Source of the DNA: Pseudomonadota bacterium | Lineage (GTDB): Bacteria > Pseudomonadota > Gammaproteobacteria > Burkholderiales > Burkholderiaceae_C | Direction: 5' to 3' | DNA: 11,020 nucleotides | Assembly: GCA_023422975.1 (NCBI GenBank) | Contig: JAFAGF010000046.1 | Coordinates: forward strand, 1 to 11,020 | Notes under the pieces: generated by a model | What the model was told of the DNA's origin: nothing | Database searches by the model: none | Seen by the model: only the letters and a program-made list of their open reading frames with translations | Shown here: positions 1-7,111 of the stretch, piece after piece | How the letters are laid out: the number at the start of each line of letters is the position of its first letter | Position numbering within the stretch: position 1 is the stretch's first letter | Translations under genes and position numbers: made by a program

Positions 1-506
1 TTGGCATCCGGGCGCAGGAAAGGCAGGCGGCCATCCTTGCGCAATTGTGCCTGACGCTCCATCAGGCGGTGAGCATAGTAGATGGGGGCGGGCATCAGCT
101 CAGGCGTTTCGTCGCAGGCGTAGCCAAACATCAGGCCTTGGTCGCCCGCGCCGATGTTCAATTCGTCGTCGCTGGCCTTGTCCACGCCCTGGGCGATGTC
201 CTGGCTTTGCTTGTCGTAGGCCACCAGCACGGCGCAGCCCTTGTAGTCGATGCCGTAGTCGGTGTTGTCGTAGCCGATGCGTTTGATGGTGTCTCGGGCC
301 ACCTGGATGTAGTCCACGTTGGCGCCGGTGGTGATTTCACCCGCCAATACCACCAGACCGGTGTTGGTCAGCGTCTCGGCTGCCACGCGGCTGTGAGGGT
401 CTTGGGTGAAAATTGCGTCCAGAATCGAATCGGAGATCTGGTCGGCTACTTTGTCAGGGTGGCCTTCGGAAACAGATTCCGAGGTAAAGAGAAAGTCGTT
501 CGCCAT
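1..506 (-). CDS. metK: S-adenosylmethionine synthetase, N-terminal part (runs off the left edge)
   Basis: MetK makes S-adenosylmethionine from ATP and methionine in the cytosol, supplying methyl groups and polyamine precursors. Only the first 168 codons of a protein usually near 390 residues are present; the gene is cut by the window edge, not broken. The start reads [20 protein letters not shown], with the methionine/ATP-binding GHPDK at residues 15-19. The GAGDQG hexapeptide of the active-site region is at residues 119-124, followed by [15 protein letters not shown], all standard for the family. The ATG at 504-506 is preceded on the minus strand by AGGAG with an 8-base spacer, which fixes the start. 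It is divergent from the acyltransferase pair, with 127 bp between start codons. I saw no convincing SAM riboswitch fold in that leader. Identification is very secure. Confidence 0.97.
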   Translation of the reverse strand, partial: MANDFLFTSESVSEGHPDKVADQISDSILDAIFTQDPHSRVAAETLTNTGLVVLAGEITTGANVDYIQVARDTIKRIGYDNTDYGIDYKGCAVLVAYDKQSQDIAQGVDKASDDELNIGAGDQGLMFGYACDETPELMPAPIYYAHRLMERQAQLRKDGRLPFLRPDA

Positions 507-633
507 TGAATAAACTCCTGTGTTGGGCAATTGCGTTGCTCGGCTGCACAGAAGTCGGGCGAACGCTTTAGCAGTTTTGTTTTACGTCGCCCTGCAAGTT
601 GCTCTGTTAACTCGGCGACACCCACCTATTGTA

Positions 634-1494
634 ATGCCAACCCTTTTTCGTTTTTTGTCTGCAGTGCCATTGCCCCTCGCGCACCTTGTTGGCGCGTCCA
701 TGGGGTGGCTCGCCTGGGTGTTTTCGCCGACCTATCGGCGCCGCTTTGCGGCCAATAGCGCGCAAGCGGGATACAGCTTCGCGCAGGTGCGATCGGCAGT
801 CGCGCATGCAGGGCGCATGGTGGCGGAGTTGCCGCGTCTTTGGCTCAGGCAAACGCCTGTCAATGCAGTACATGGCGCTGATGCAGTGGAGCAGGCATGG
901 GCACGCGGCAAGGGCATTTTGTTTTTGACGCCGCACCTGGGTTGTTTTGAGCTTTCGGTGCAGGGAGCGGCCAATTTGTGGTCGGCTGAACACGGCCCCA
1001 TCACGATTTTGTACCGTCCTGCCAAGCAGGCATGGTTGGCCGAGATGATGCTGACCGCCCGCAACCGCAGAGGGATTCAGGCGGTTCCCACCACGTTGGC
1101 CGGTGTGCGCCAGATGATCAAGGCTTTGCGCAAAGGGGAGGCGGTGGGGTTGTTGCCCGATCAGGTGCCACCGCAGGGCCAAGGCCAGTGGGCCCCGTTT
1201 TTTGGCAAGGATGCCTACACCATGACGCTGGCAGCACGGCTGGCCTTGCAAACCGGAGCGAGCGTGATTTTGGCGCGCTGTGAGCGCCTGCCTGCCGGGC
1301 GCGGTTATGAACTCTTTTTTGAAGCACTGCCCATGCAGCTGTCTGCGCAGCTGGAGGATGCGGTGGTGCAATTGAACCAAGCCATGGAACATACGATTCA
1401 GCAATGCCCTACCCAGTACCTGTGGGGGTATGGCCGCTACAAGCAGCCGCGCCAAGAGGCTGCCGTTTCCGCCAGTGAAGGCGGTACAGCATGA
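634..1494 (+). CDS. Lipid A late acyltransferase, LpxL/LpxM family (first paralog, HX4E type)
   Basis: Inner-membrane acyltransferase family (HtrB/LpxL/LpxM) that adds secondary acyl chains from acyl-ACP to the lipid A precursor. The 286-aa product has an N-terminal hydrophobic helix at about residues 5-30. The catalytic HX4E box is HLGCFE at residues 101-106, followed by ITILYRP (about 123-129), LLPDQVPP (173-180) and a closing QYLWGYGRYK (261-270), all in the order expected for the family. The ATG at 634 was chosen because family similarity begins at MPTLFRF; the frame is open back to a GTG at 520, but the extra residues look like translated metK leader. No clear Shine-Dalgarno precedes 634. 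The stop overlaps the next start as ATGA, so the two paralogs are translationally coupled. The family is secure; which acyl position it modifies cannot be told from sequence. Confidence 0.9.
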   Translation: MPTLFRFLSAVPLPLAHLVGASMGWLAWVFSPTYRRRFAANSAQAGYSFAQVRSAVAHAGRMVAELPRLWLRQTPVNAVHGADAVEQAWARGKGILFLTPHLGCFELSVQGAANLWSAEHGPITILYRPAKQAWLAEMMLTARNRRGIQAVPTTLAGVRQMIKALRKGEAVGLLPDQVPPQGQGQWAPFFGKDAYTMTLAARLALQTGASVILARCERLPAGRGYELFFEALPMQLSAQLEDAVVQLNQAMEHTIQQCPTQYLWGYGRYKQPRQEAAVSASEGGTA

Positions 1495-2366
1495 GTTGGA
1501 GCAAGTTAGGCATCGCTTGCATGCATGGTTTGGCCAAGCTGCCATTGCCGGTGCTGCGTGGCTTGGGACGTGTGCTGGGTAATGTGCTGTATGTGGTGGC
1601 GGTACCTCGGCGCAAGGTGGCACTGCGCAACCTTGAGCTGTGCTTCCCCGAAAAAACGTTGGCAGAGCGCAAGGCAATTGCCAAAGAAAGCATCGTGGTT
1701 TTTTGCCAGACGTTTTTGGATCGCAGTTGGCTGTGGTTTGGCTCGGAAGCCTTGGTGCGCAGCCGTGTGCAATTGACTGGTGCGGTGCATGAGCTGGAAG
1801 GCGATACCCCGACCATCGTTTTTGCCCCCCATTTCTACAGCATGGATGCAGGCGGGTTGGCGCTGCCTTTGAACACCGCGCGTGAATTCACATCGATCTT
1901 TGCGACCAATCCAGATCCGGTGCTGGATGCGTGGTTCATGGCAGGGCGCCAGCGCTTTGGAAATGTGCGCATGCTGAACCGTGCCGATGGCGTCAAACCC
2001 ATTATTTCGGTGTTGCGCAAAGGAGGCTTGCTGTATTTGCTGCCCGATATGGATTACGGCAAAAACGACTCGGTGTTCGTGCCGTTTTTCCAGGTGCCTG
2101 AGACGGCGACCATTCCTTCTCTGTCGCGTTTTGCGCGCTTGGGAAAAGCCAAGGTTGTGGGCTTGTACAACCGTATGACACCCGAGGGTTACGTGGCCGA
2201 GATGACCCCTGCGTGGGACAACTTCCCTACGGACGACCACATCGCCGATACCGCGCGCATGAACCGGGAGCTGGAAGCTGCCATTCGCACCATGATTCCC
2301 CAGTACTACTGGGTGCACAAACGCTTCAAAACGCGCCCGGATGGGCAGCCGTCGCTGTATCAGTAA
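1491..2366 (+). CDS. Lipid A late acyltransferase, LpxL/LpxM family (second paralog, HX4D type)
   Basis: Second secondary acyltransferase of lipid A synthesis, 291 aa, close to the usual size of about 290-310. It has a short N-terminal hydrophobic stretch (about residues 17-38). RRKVALRNLELCFPEKT (40-56) is the typical arginine/asparagine segment of the family. The catalytic HX4D box is HFYSMD at 114-119, followed by LLPDMDYG (183-190), and the end QYYWVHKRFKTRP (271-283) matches the conserved W-x-H-K-R-F-K terminus closely. It therefore looks more canonical at the C-terminus than its upstream neighbour. Its ATG overlaps the preceding stop (ATGA), indicating one operon. The gene ends convergently, 7 bp inside the end of the alpha/beta hydrolase gene. 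Possible roles are LpxL- or LpxM-like; sequence alone does not decide. Confidence 0.92.
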   Translation: MSWSKLGIACMHGLAKLPLPVLRGLGRVLGNVLYVVAVPRRKVALRNLELCFPEKTLAERKAIAKESIVVFCQTFLDRSWLWFGSEALVRSRVQLTGAVHELEGDTPTIVFAPHFYSMDAGGLALPLNTAREFTSIFATNPDPVLDAWFMAGRQRFGNVRMLNRADGVKPIISVLRKGGLLYLLPDMDYGKNDSVFVPFFQVPETATIPSLSRFARLGKAKVVGLYNRMTPEGYVAEMTPAWDNFPTDDHIADTARMNRELEAAIRTMIPQYYWVHKRFKTRPDGQPSLYQ

Positions 2367-3319
2367 TCCAGTGTGAAATCGTCGTTTTGACCAGTTTTGT
2401 CAAGCGCTGATAGCTCTCTTTTTGGAAGAGATTGGCGCAGCAGTTGGTGCAACTGGCGAATGACCAAGTCTGGGCGTTCGTGCACCAACCAGTGGCTGGC
2501 GTCCGGCGCGTAGGTAATGCTGAGGTGGGGTACCCATGGCTCCAGGCCGTTCAGCAGTTCAGGAAGCAAGGCAGTATCTTGCTGTCCCCACAGGATGTGG
2601 GTGGGAACTGTGGTGTGCAGCAGCGCATCGGGCAACTGCAGCTGTTGAATGCTGTGGTCTTCATCGCGAGGGGGCACCAAGGGGCTGGCGCTGTAGTAAT
2701 GGCAGGCCGTGGTGAGTGACTGCTGCCAATGTGCCAGGTAGATGGCTTGCCGCTCAGGGGTGAGCCAAACGGGCAAGCGCCCTTCTGGCGTGCGGAAAAA
2801 ATCCCACAGGCGCTTGGCGCCATCTGCCAAGAGCAGTGCGGGGGCGTCGCTGCGCCGCAAAAAGTGCATGTATTGGCTGGCTGCTTGCTGTGCGGGGTTG
2901 TGCTGCAGCTCACGCACGAAAGCGCCCGGATGCGGGGCGTTGATGATGAGTAGCTGCTGCAGCACCTCGGGGTGCTGAATCGCCAAATTCCACGCCAGCG
3001 CACCGCCCCAGTCATGGGCGATCACACCTGCCGCCGGTTGGCCGGGGCTCTCCGCGGCAATCAAGGCCACCAAGTCTTGTACCAAGGCTTTGGGCTTGTA
3101 AGCGTCAATCGCGGAAGGCAGGCTGGACTGCCCGTAGCCACGTAAATCGGGCGCCAGACAGCGCCAACGGTCTGCAAAAGGCGTCATCACGCCATCCCAG
3201 ATGAAGCTCCCTTCGGGAAAACCGTGCAAAAACAACAACAGGGGTTTTCCAGGGGCGCCGCAACTGCGGCACGCCAGCGTGACGCCATGTGGCAACTGAT
3301 GGTGGATGGTCTCAATCAT
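2360..3319 (-). CDS. Alpha/beta hydrolase, epoxide-hydrolase-like
   Basis: A 319-aa alpha/beta-hydrolase of the epoxide hydrolase/haloalkane dehalogenase branch. The oxyanion-hole HGFP is at residues 32-35 and the nucleophile elbow AHDWGG puts Asp103 as nucleophile, in place of serine. The likely acid is Asp248 (LWGQQD) and the likely base His276 (DASHW). Tyr150 (QYMHF) and Tyr208/209 in the cap could be the tyrosines that activate an epoxide ring, which favours epoxide hydrolase over dehalogenase; the natural substrate is unknown. There is no signal peptide, so it is cytosolic. ATG 3319 is preferred over the in-frame ATG at 3343 because AGGAGG lies 4 bases upstream of it. It sits 55 bp downstream of yihA on the same strand and may be co-transcribed. 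The last roughly 15 residues appear to be encoded by a decayed intergenic repeat (see findings). Confidence 0.88.
   Translation of the reverse strand: MIETIHHQLPHGVTLACRSCGAPGKPLLLFLHGFPEGSFIWDGVMTPFADRWRCLAPDLRGYGQSSLPSAIDAYKPKALVQDLVALIAAESPGQPAAGVIAHDWGGALAWNLAIQHPEVLQQLLIINAPHPGAFVRELQHNPAQQAASQYMHFLRRSDAPALLLADGAKRLWDFFRTPEGRLPVWLTPERQAIYLAHWQQSLTTACHYYSASPLVPPRDEDHSIQQLQLPDALLHTTVPTHILWGQQDTALLPELLNGLEPWVPHLSITYAPDASHWLVHERPDLVIRQLHQLLRQSLPKRELSALDKTGQNDDFTLDY
2380..2425 (-). repeat. Degenerate copy of the GCGCTTG-type palindromic repeat
   Basis: Read on the minus strand this stretch goes A5, GAGAGCTATCAGCGCTTG, then a CAAAA run. It parallels the left arm of the hairpin repeat near 10631 (A5, CAAGAGCGGCTAGCGCTTG, then CAAAA). 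On the plus strand it ends CAAGCGCTGATAGCTCTC followed by T5, so it could also serve as a weak terminator for the acyltransferase operon. A small stem TTGAC/GTCAA (2387-2391 with 2399-2403) lies beside the core. It overlaps the 3' coding end of the hydrolase gene. The match is by eye between two copies only, so moderate to low confidence. Confidence 0.4.
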
Positions 3320-3374
3320 GGCGCCTCCTGTAGAAGCGGCCATGTTGGCGCAGCGGTGGGCGCGCGTCTATGCG

Positions 3375-4133
3375 TTATTGCGCGGGGGTATCAGGTGTCG
3401 GTGCTTGTATTTCTGGTGTAACAGCCTTGTCGGTGCCAGCAGTGGCCGCAGCCGGGTTCAAGCCAGCGGGATGGCACCAGTGCCACAGCAGTTGCGCGAC
3501 TTCATCCACGCCCTGCTTTTTCAGCGCCGAGAACATGCGCACCTCACCACCGCCCGCATTGAGCTTGGTGATCGACAAAATTTTGGCCTGCTCGGCACGT
3601 GTCAATTTGTCGGCTTTGGTGAGCAAGATCAAAAACTTCAGGCCGCGCTCCACGCGGGGGCGGATGGCGTCCAGCAAGGCTTCGTCCAGCTCGGTCAGGC
3701 CCAGGCGGGGGTCGCACAACAGCACGACGGCGCTGAGGCTCTCGCGTTGCATGAGGTAGTTCAGCATCACCCGTTGCCAGCGCTCTTTGTCCGAGCGCGA
3801 TACTGCGGCATAACCGTAGCCGGGCAAGTCTGCCAGCACGGCATCCGTCACACCCTGTTTGCCCAAAGAGAACAGGTTGATGTGCTGTGTGCGGCCCGGT
3901 TTCTTGGACGCAAAGGCCAGCTGTTTTTGCTGCGTCAAGGTGTTGATGGACGTGGATTTGCCCGCGTTGGAGCGGCCCACGAAGGCAATTTCAGGCACGT
4001 CTACCGTGGGCAGATGGTGCAGCTGAGCAGCAGTTGTCAAAAAGCGTGCCGTGTGCATCCAGCCCATGGCCAGCTTGGGATCAATCAGGTCAGAAGTTTG
4101 ACCCGAAGCAAATGCGGGGGAGTTGGTCGTCAT
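3375..4133 (-). CDS. yihA: Ribosome biogenesis GTP-binding protein YihA/YsxC (EngB)
   Basis: An essential TRAFAC-class GTPase that helps mature the large ribosomal subunit in the cytosol. The 252-aa product shows the full set of G motifs: G1 GRSNAGKST at 53-61, the G2 region KPGRTQ at 78-83, G3 DLPGYG at 102-107, G4 TKAD at 172-175 and G5 SALKKQG at 202-208. These are diagnostic for EngB. It is longer than the roughly 200-210 aa of E. coli YihA because of a C-terminal tail (about 222-252) rich in Ala, Pro and Thr that looks disordered. The chosen ATG at 4131-4133 has only a C6 run in front and no Shine-Dalgarno; the MTTNSP start matches what I recall of related proteins. It is divergent from the cytochrome c4 gene across 69 bp and is followed by the hydrolase gene on the same strand. 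Confidence 0.96.
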   Translation of the reverse strand: MTTNSPAFASGQTSDLIDPKLAMGWMHTARFLTTAAQLHHLPTVDVPEIAFVGRSNAGKSTSINTLTQQKQLAFASKKPGRTQHINLFSLGKQGVTDAVLADLPGYGYAAVSRSDKERWQRVMLNYLMQRESLSAVVLLCDPRLGLTELDEALLDAIRPRVERGLKFLILLTKADKLTRAEQAKILSITKLNAGGGEVRMFSALKKQGVDEVAQLLWHWCHPAGLNPAAATAGTDKAVTPEIQAPTPDTPAQ

Positions 4134-4157
4134 GGGGGGTATTAAGCGTTAGGGCCT

Positions 4158-4168
4158 CATTGTAGAAT
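4158..4168. promoter_or_regulatory. Overlapping face-to-face -10 elements for yihA and cytochrome c4
   Basis: In the 69-bp divergent spacer, the near-palindrome ATTGTAGAAT carries TAGAAT at 4163-4168 on the plus strand (5 of 6 matches to TATAAT) and TACAAT at 4159-4164 on the minus strand (5 of 6). Each is 24-35 bases from its start codon. Neither has a good -35 at the usual spacing. If both are used, polymerase at one would block the other. This is inference from short motifs only. Confidence 0.35.
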
Positions 4169-4202
4169 CTGGCAGTTTTGCGCACATAACCAGACCCACA
4201 AT

Positions 4203-4826
4203 ATGAAGTTGCTCGCCTCTTTGCTGACGGCTGCCGCACTGGCAGCACCCGCTCTCCCGGCCTTTGCGGCGGGCGATACACCGGCCAAACCCGACCTCGT
4301 CAAAGGTCAAGCCAGTTTCGAAGCTGTTTGCGCAGCTTGTCATGGTGCTGATGGCAATTCGACTATTGTCGTCAATCCTAAATTGGCACAACAGCATCCA
4401 GAGTATTTGCTCAAGCAGTTGCATGACTTCAAGGATGACAAGCGTGCGGATCCGGTCATGAAGGGTTTCGCCATGATGTTGTCCGATGAGGAAATGCACA
4501 ACATCACCGCTTGGCTGGCGACGCAGCCTGCCAAGAACGGCTTTGCTACGGACAAAGACCTGGTACAACTGGGCGAACGCATCTACCGCGGCGGTGTAGC
4601 AGATCGCAAGATTGCTGCTTGCGTCAGCTGCCATAGCCCTAATGGCGCTGGTATTCCTGCGCAGTACCCCCGGCTGTCCGGGCAGCATGCCGATTACACT
4701 GTGAAGCAACTGAATGCTTTCCGTGATGGCTCGCGTGGCAACAACCTGCAAATGAAGGATGTGGCTGCCAAGCTGAACGATCGCGAAATCAAGGCTGTAG
4801 CGGATTACATCGCCGGCTTGCGTTAA
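4203..4826 (+). CDS. Diheme cytochrome c4-type c-type cytochrome
   Basis: A periplasmic electron carrier, probably feeding terminal oxidases from the bc1 complex, as known for cytochrome c4. The 207-aa precursor begins with a classic Sec signal (MKLLASLLTAAALAAPALPA, cleavage likely after FA at about 22). Two heme-attachment motifs follow, CAACH at 43-47 and CVSCH at 140-144, one in each of two similar c-type domains. Probable axial methionines lie near Met91/92 and at Met184 (LQMKDVAAKL). The C-terminus, DREIKAVADYIAGLR, is typical of cytochrome c4. No Shine-Dalgarno precedes the ATG, but the signal peptide fixes the start. It is followed by a strong terminator and then by the resB-ccsB cytochrome assembly genes, which would attach its hemes. 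Confidence 0.93.
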   Translation: MKLLASLLTAAALAAPALPAFAAGDTPAKPDLVKGQASFEAVCAACHGADGNSTIVVNPKLAQQHPEYLLKQLHDFKDDKRADPVMKGFAMMLSDEEMHNITAWLATQPAKNGFATDKDLVQLGERIYRGGVADRKIAACVSCHSPNGAGIPAQYPRLSGQHADYTVKQLNAFRDGSRGNNLQMKDVAAKLNDREIKAVADYIAGLR

Positions 4827-4880
4827 ATCAAGTTTTCGCTGTCCAAGCGGGAACTTACCGCCCATAAAAAACCCCAACCA

Positions 4881-4916
4881 AGGCGGGACCATCTGAATGT
4901 GATGGCCCCGCCTTTT
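4881..4916 (+). terminator. Intrinsic terminator after the cytochrome c4 gene
   Basis: A 13-bp stem pairs AGGCGGGACCATC (4881-4893) with GATGGCCCCGCCT (4901-4913), with a single A-C mismatch and a 7-base loop TGAATGT. T4 follows, then GTCTTT. An A6 run (4865-4870) upstream could make it partly bidirectional. It lies 54 bases after the cytochrome stop and only 26 bases before the resB start, so it should reduce transcription into resB-ccsB. Confidence 0.88.
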
Positions 4917-4942
4917 GTCTTTAGGGCCTTGTGTCTTTTTCC

Positions 4943-7111
4943 ATGTCAGATTCTTCTTCCGGCAATTCGTCCCATGTTGAGCAACCACAGCGCATGCGCG
5001 CCTTGCTGGAATTGCTGGCATCCATGCGCTTTGCGATTTCGCTGCTCACCATTATTTGTATCGCTTCGGTGATTGGTACGGTGCTCAAGCAGCACGAGCC
5101 CAATGTCAACTACGTCAACCAGTTTGGACCGTTCTGGTCAGAGTTGTTCTTGGCGCTCAAGCTCAATGCGGTCTACAGCGCATGGTGGTTCTTGCTAATT
5201 TTGGCGTTTTTGGTGATCAGCACCACGCTGTGCTTATTGCGCCATACGCCCAAGTACATGGCGGATCTGCGCAACTACAAAGAAAACATCCGTGAGCAAA
5301 GCCTCAAGGCTTTTCACCACAAGGCTCAGGCCGGACTCAACGAACAACCTCAAGACGCCGCCCAGCGCATGGGCGGAATCTTGGCGCGAAGCGGCTGGAA
5401 GGTGAAGCTGCAAGAGCGTGATACGCCTGCAGGCAAGGGCTATATGTTGGCCGCCAAAGCCGGTGCGGCCAACAAGTTGGGCTATATCGCAGCGCACACC
5501 GCGATTGTGATGATTTGTATTGGTGGCCTGCTGGATGGCGATATGGTTGTGCGGGCGCAGATGTGGTTGGGGGGTAAAACGCCCTATACCGGTGCAGGCC
5601 GTATCTCGGATGTGCCGGCAGAGCATCGTTTATCGCTGCGCAATCCCACCTACCGTGGCAACTTGATGGTGGCAGAAGGCACGCAAGCGGGTACTGCCAT
5701 CCTGAACCAATCCGATGGCGTGTTGCTGCAAGAGTTGCCCTTCTCTGTGGAACTCAAAAAGTTCATCGTCGAGTACTACGACACTGGCATGCCCAAGCTG
5801 TTTGCCAGCGATGTGATCATTCACGACAAAGCAACGGGCGAGCAGCTGGAAAAACGCATTGAGGTGAACCACCCCGCCAGCTACAAAGGCATTGAGATTT
5901 ACCAGTCCAGCTTTGACGATGGGGGCTCGCAGGTGAAATTGCGAGCGGTTCCGTTCACTGCGGGCGGTGAAGCGTTTGAGGTGGAGGGCTACATCGGCAG
6001 CGCGACCGAGTTGATGCGCGCGGGCTCCTCCAAACCTGAAGATGTGATGACGCTGGAGTTCACGGAACTGCGCACCATCAACGTAGAAAACTTCAGCGGA
6101 CAGAAAAACGCCAGCAGCGCGGTCGACGTGCGCAAGGTGGATCTGCGCGCATCCATTGAGTCGCGTTTGGGTGGCGGGCACAAAACGGCAACGGCCCAGG
6201 ACCTGCGCAACATCGGCCCCAGCATTGGCTATAAGTTGCGTGATGCCTCGGGCCAGGCGCGTGAATACCAAAACTACATGAGTCCGGTCGACTTCGGCGA
6301 TGGCGTTCCCATGTTCTTGCTGGGTGTGCGGGAGAACCCCTCAGAGGCTTTCCGCTATCTGCGCATTCCTGCGGATGACCAAGGCGGCATGCAAGGCTTT
6401 ATGCGCATGCGTGCTGCGCTGCAAGACTCCGCCATGCGCGAAGAAGCCGTGCGCCGCTATGCCAAGCAAGCAGTCCCCGCAGACCGTGAAGATTTGCGCG
6501 AAGCGTTGACGCAGTCGGCCTTGCGCGCGGTGAACTTGTTTGCTGGCAGTGGCAAGTCGGCCAATGGTGTGCCCGATGGCGGCTTGCAAGCCATTGGCCA
6601 GTTCATGGAGGCGAATGTGCCCGAGACAGAGCGCGAGCGTGCCAGCGAGGTGCTGATTCGTATCCTGAATGGCGTGCTGTACGACTTGGCCCAGCTCAGT
6701 CGTGAAAAAGCAGGCCTGAAGCCTCTGGAAGCCGGTGAGCAAACCTTGGGCTTCATGACGCAGTCAGTCTTTGCGCTCAGCGATGCACAGTTTTATCCCG
6801 CCCCCATGGCTTTCATGATGGATGACTTCAAGCAGGTGCAAGCCAGTGTGTTCCAGGTAGCGCGCGCCCCCGGGAAGAACATTGTGTATCTGGGCTGCCT
6901 GTTCCTGATCATCGGTGTGTTTGCCATGCTGTATGTGCGGGATCGCCGTCTGTGGATTTGGGTGGCGCCGCAAGGCGATGCCGCGCAAGCAACCATGGCG
7001 CTGTCCTCGAATCGCAAGATCATGGACACTGACCGCGAATTTGATAATTTGAAGGAAAAGCTGCTGGCCACACCGGCTGCAGCCACCTCTCCCACGGAGC
7101 GTTCTGTATGA
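4943..7111 (+). CDS. resB: Cytochrome c biogenesis protein ResB (Ccs1-type)
   Basis: Membrane component of the System II cytochrome c assembly machine, which with the CcsA/ResC-type partner exports heme and presents apocytochrome for thioether ligation on the periplasmic side. The 722-aa product has TM1 at about 30-48, TM2 at about 81-98, TM3 at about 178-197 with His185 inside it (AAHTAIV; likely the heme-binding TM histidine of this family), and a long periplasmic domain. A final TM at about 646-665 (IVYLGCLFLIIGVFAMLYV) is followed by the typical RDRRLWIWVAP. Start: ATG 4943 is preferred over an in-frame GTG at 4931. There is no Shine-Dalgarno, and the leader is U-rich because it abuts the upstream terminator. 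Its stop overlaps the ccsB start (ATGA). Identification is secure from topology, sequence and the partner gene. Confidence 0.95.
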   Translation: MSDSSSGNSSHVEQPQRMRALLELLASMRFAISLLTIICIASVIGTVLKQHEPNVNYVNQFGPFWSELFLALKLNAVYSAWWFLLILAFLVISTTLCLLRHTPKYMADLRNYKENIREQSLKAFHHKAQAGLNEQPQDAAQRMGGILARSGWKVKLQERDTPAGKGYMLAAKAGAANKLGYIAAHTAIVMICIGGLLDGDMVVRAQMWLGGKTPYTGAGRISDVPAEHRLSLRNPTYRGNLMVAEGTQAGTAILNQSDGVLLQELPFSVELKKFIVEYYDTGMPKLFASDVIIHDKATGEQLEKRIEVNHPASYKGIEIYQSSFDDGGSQVKLRAVPFTAGGEAFEVEGYIGSATELMRAGSSKPEDVMTLEFTELRTINVENFSGQKNASSAVDVRKVDLRASIESRLGGGHKTATAQDLRNIGPSIGYKLRDASGQAREYQNYMSPVDFGDGVPMFLLGVRENPSEAFRYLRIPADDQGGMQGFMRMRAALQDSAMREEAVRRYAKQAVPADREDLREALTQSALRAVNLFAGSGKSANGVPDGGLQAIGQFMEANVPETERERASEVLIRILNGVLYDLAQLSREKAGLKPLEAGEQTLGFMTQSVFALSDAQFYPAPMAFMMDDFKQVQASVFQVARAPGKNIVYLGCLFLIIGVFAMLYVRDRRLWIWVAPQGDAAQATMALSSNRKIMDTDREFDNLKEKLLATPAAATSPTERSV

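Noticed and set aside
520..633. N-terminal extension of the first acyltransferase from a GTG at 520
   Set aside because: The extra 38 residues do not resemble the family, and the region is the metK 5' leader; family similarity begins at ATG 634.
507..633. Possible SAM-responsive riboswitch in the metK leader
   Set aside because: I could not find the paired elements of known SAM riboswitch classes in these 127 bases; only a Shine-Dalgarno and a weak promoter-like stretch are visible.
607..1677. A 356-codon minus-strand open frame opposite the acyltransferase genes
   Set aside because: Low-complexity composition, no recognisable motif, and fully antisense to two genes with catalytic HX4(D/E) boxes.
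4149..5021. A 290-codon minus-strand open frame opposite cytochrome c4
   Set aside because: It runs through the terminator and antisense to a gene with a signal peptide and two CxxCH motifs; no protein family features.
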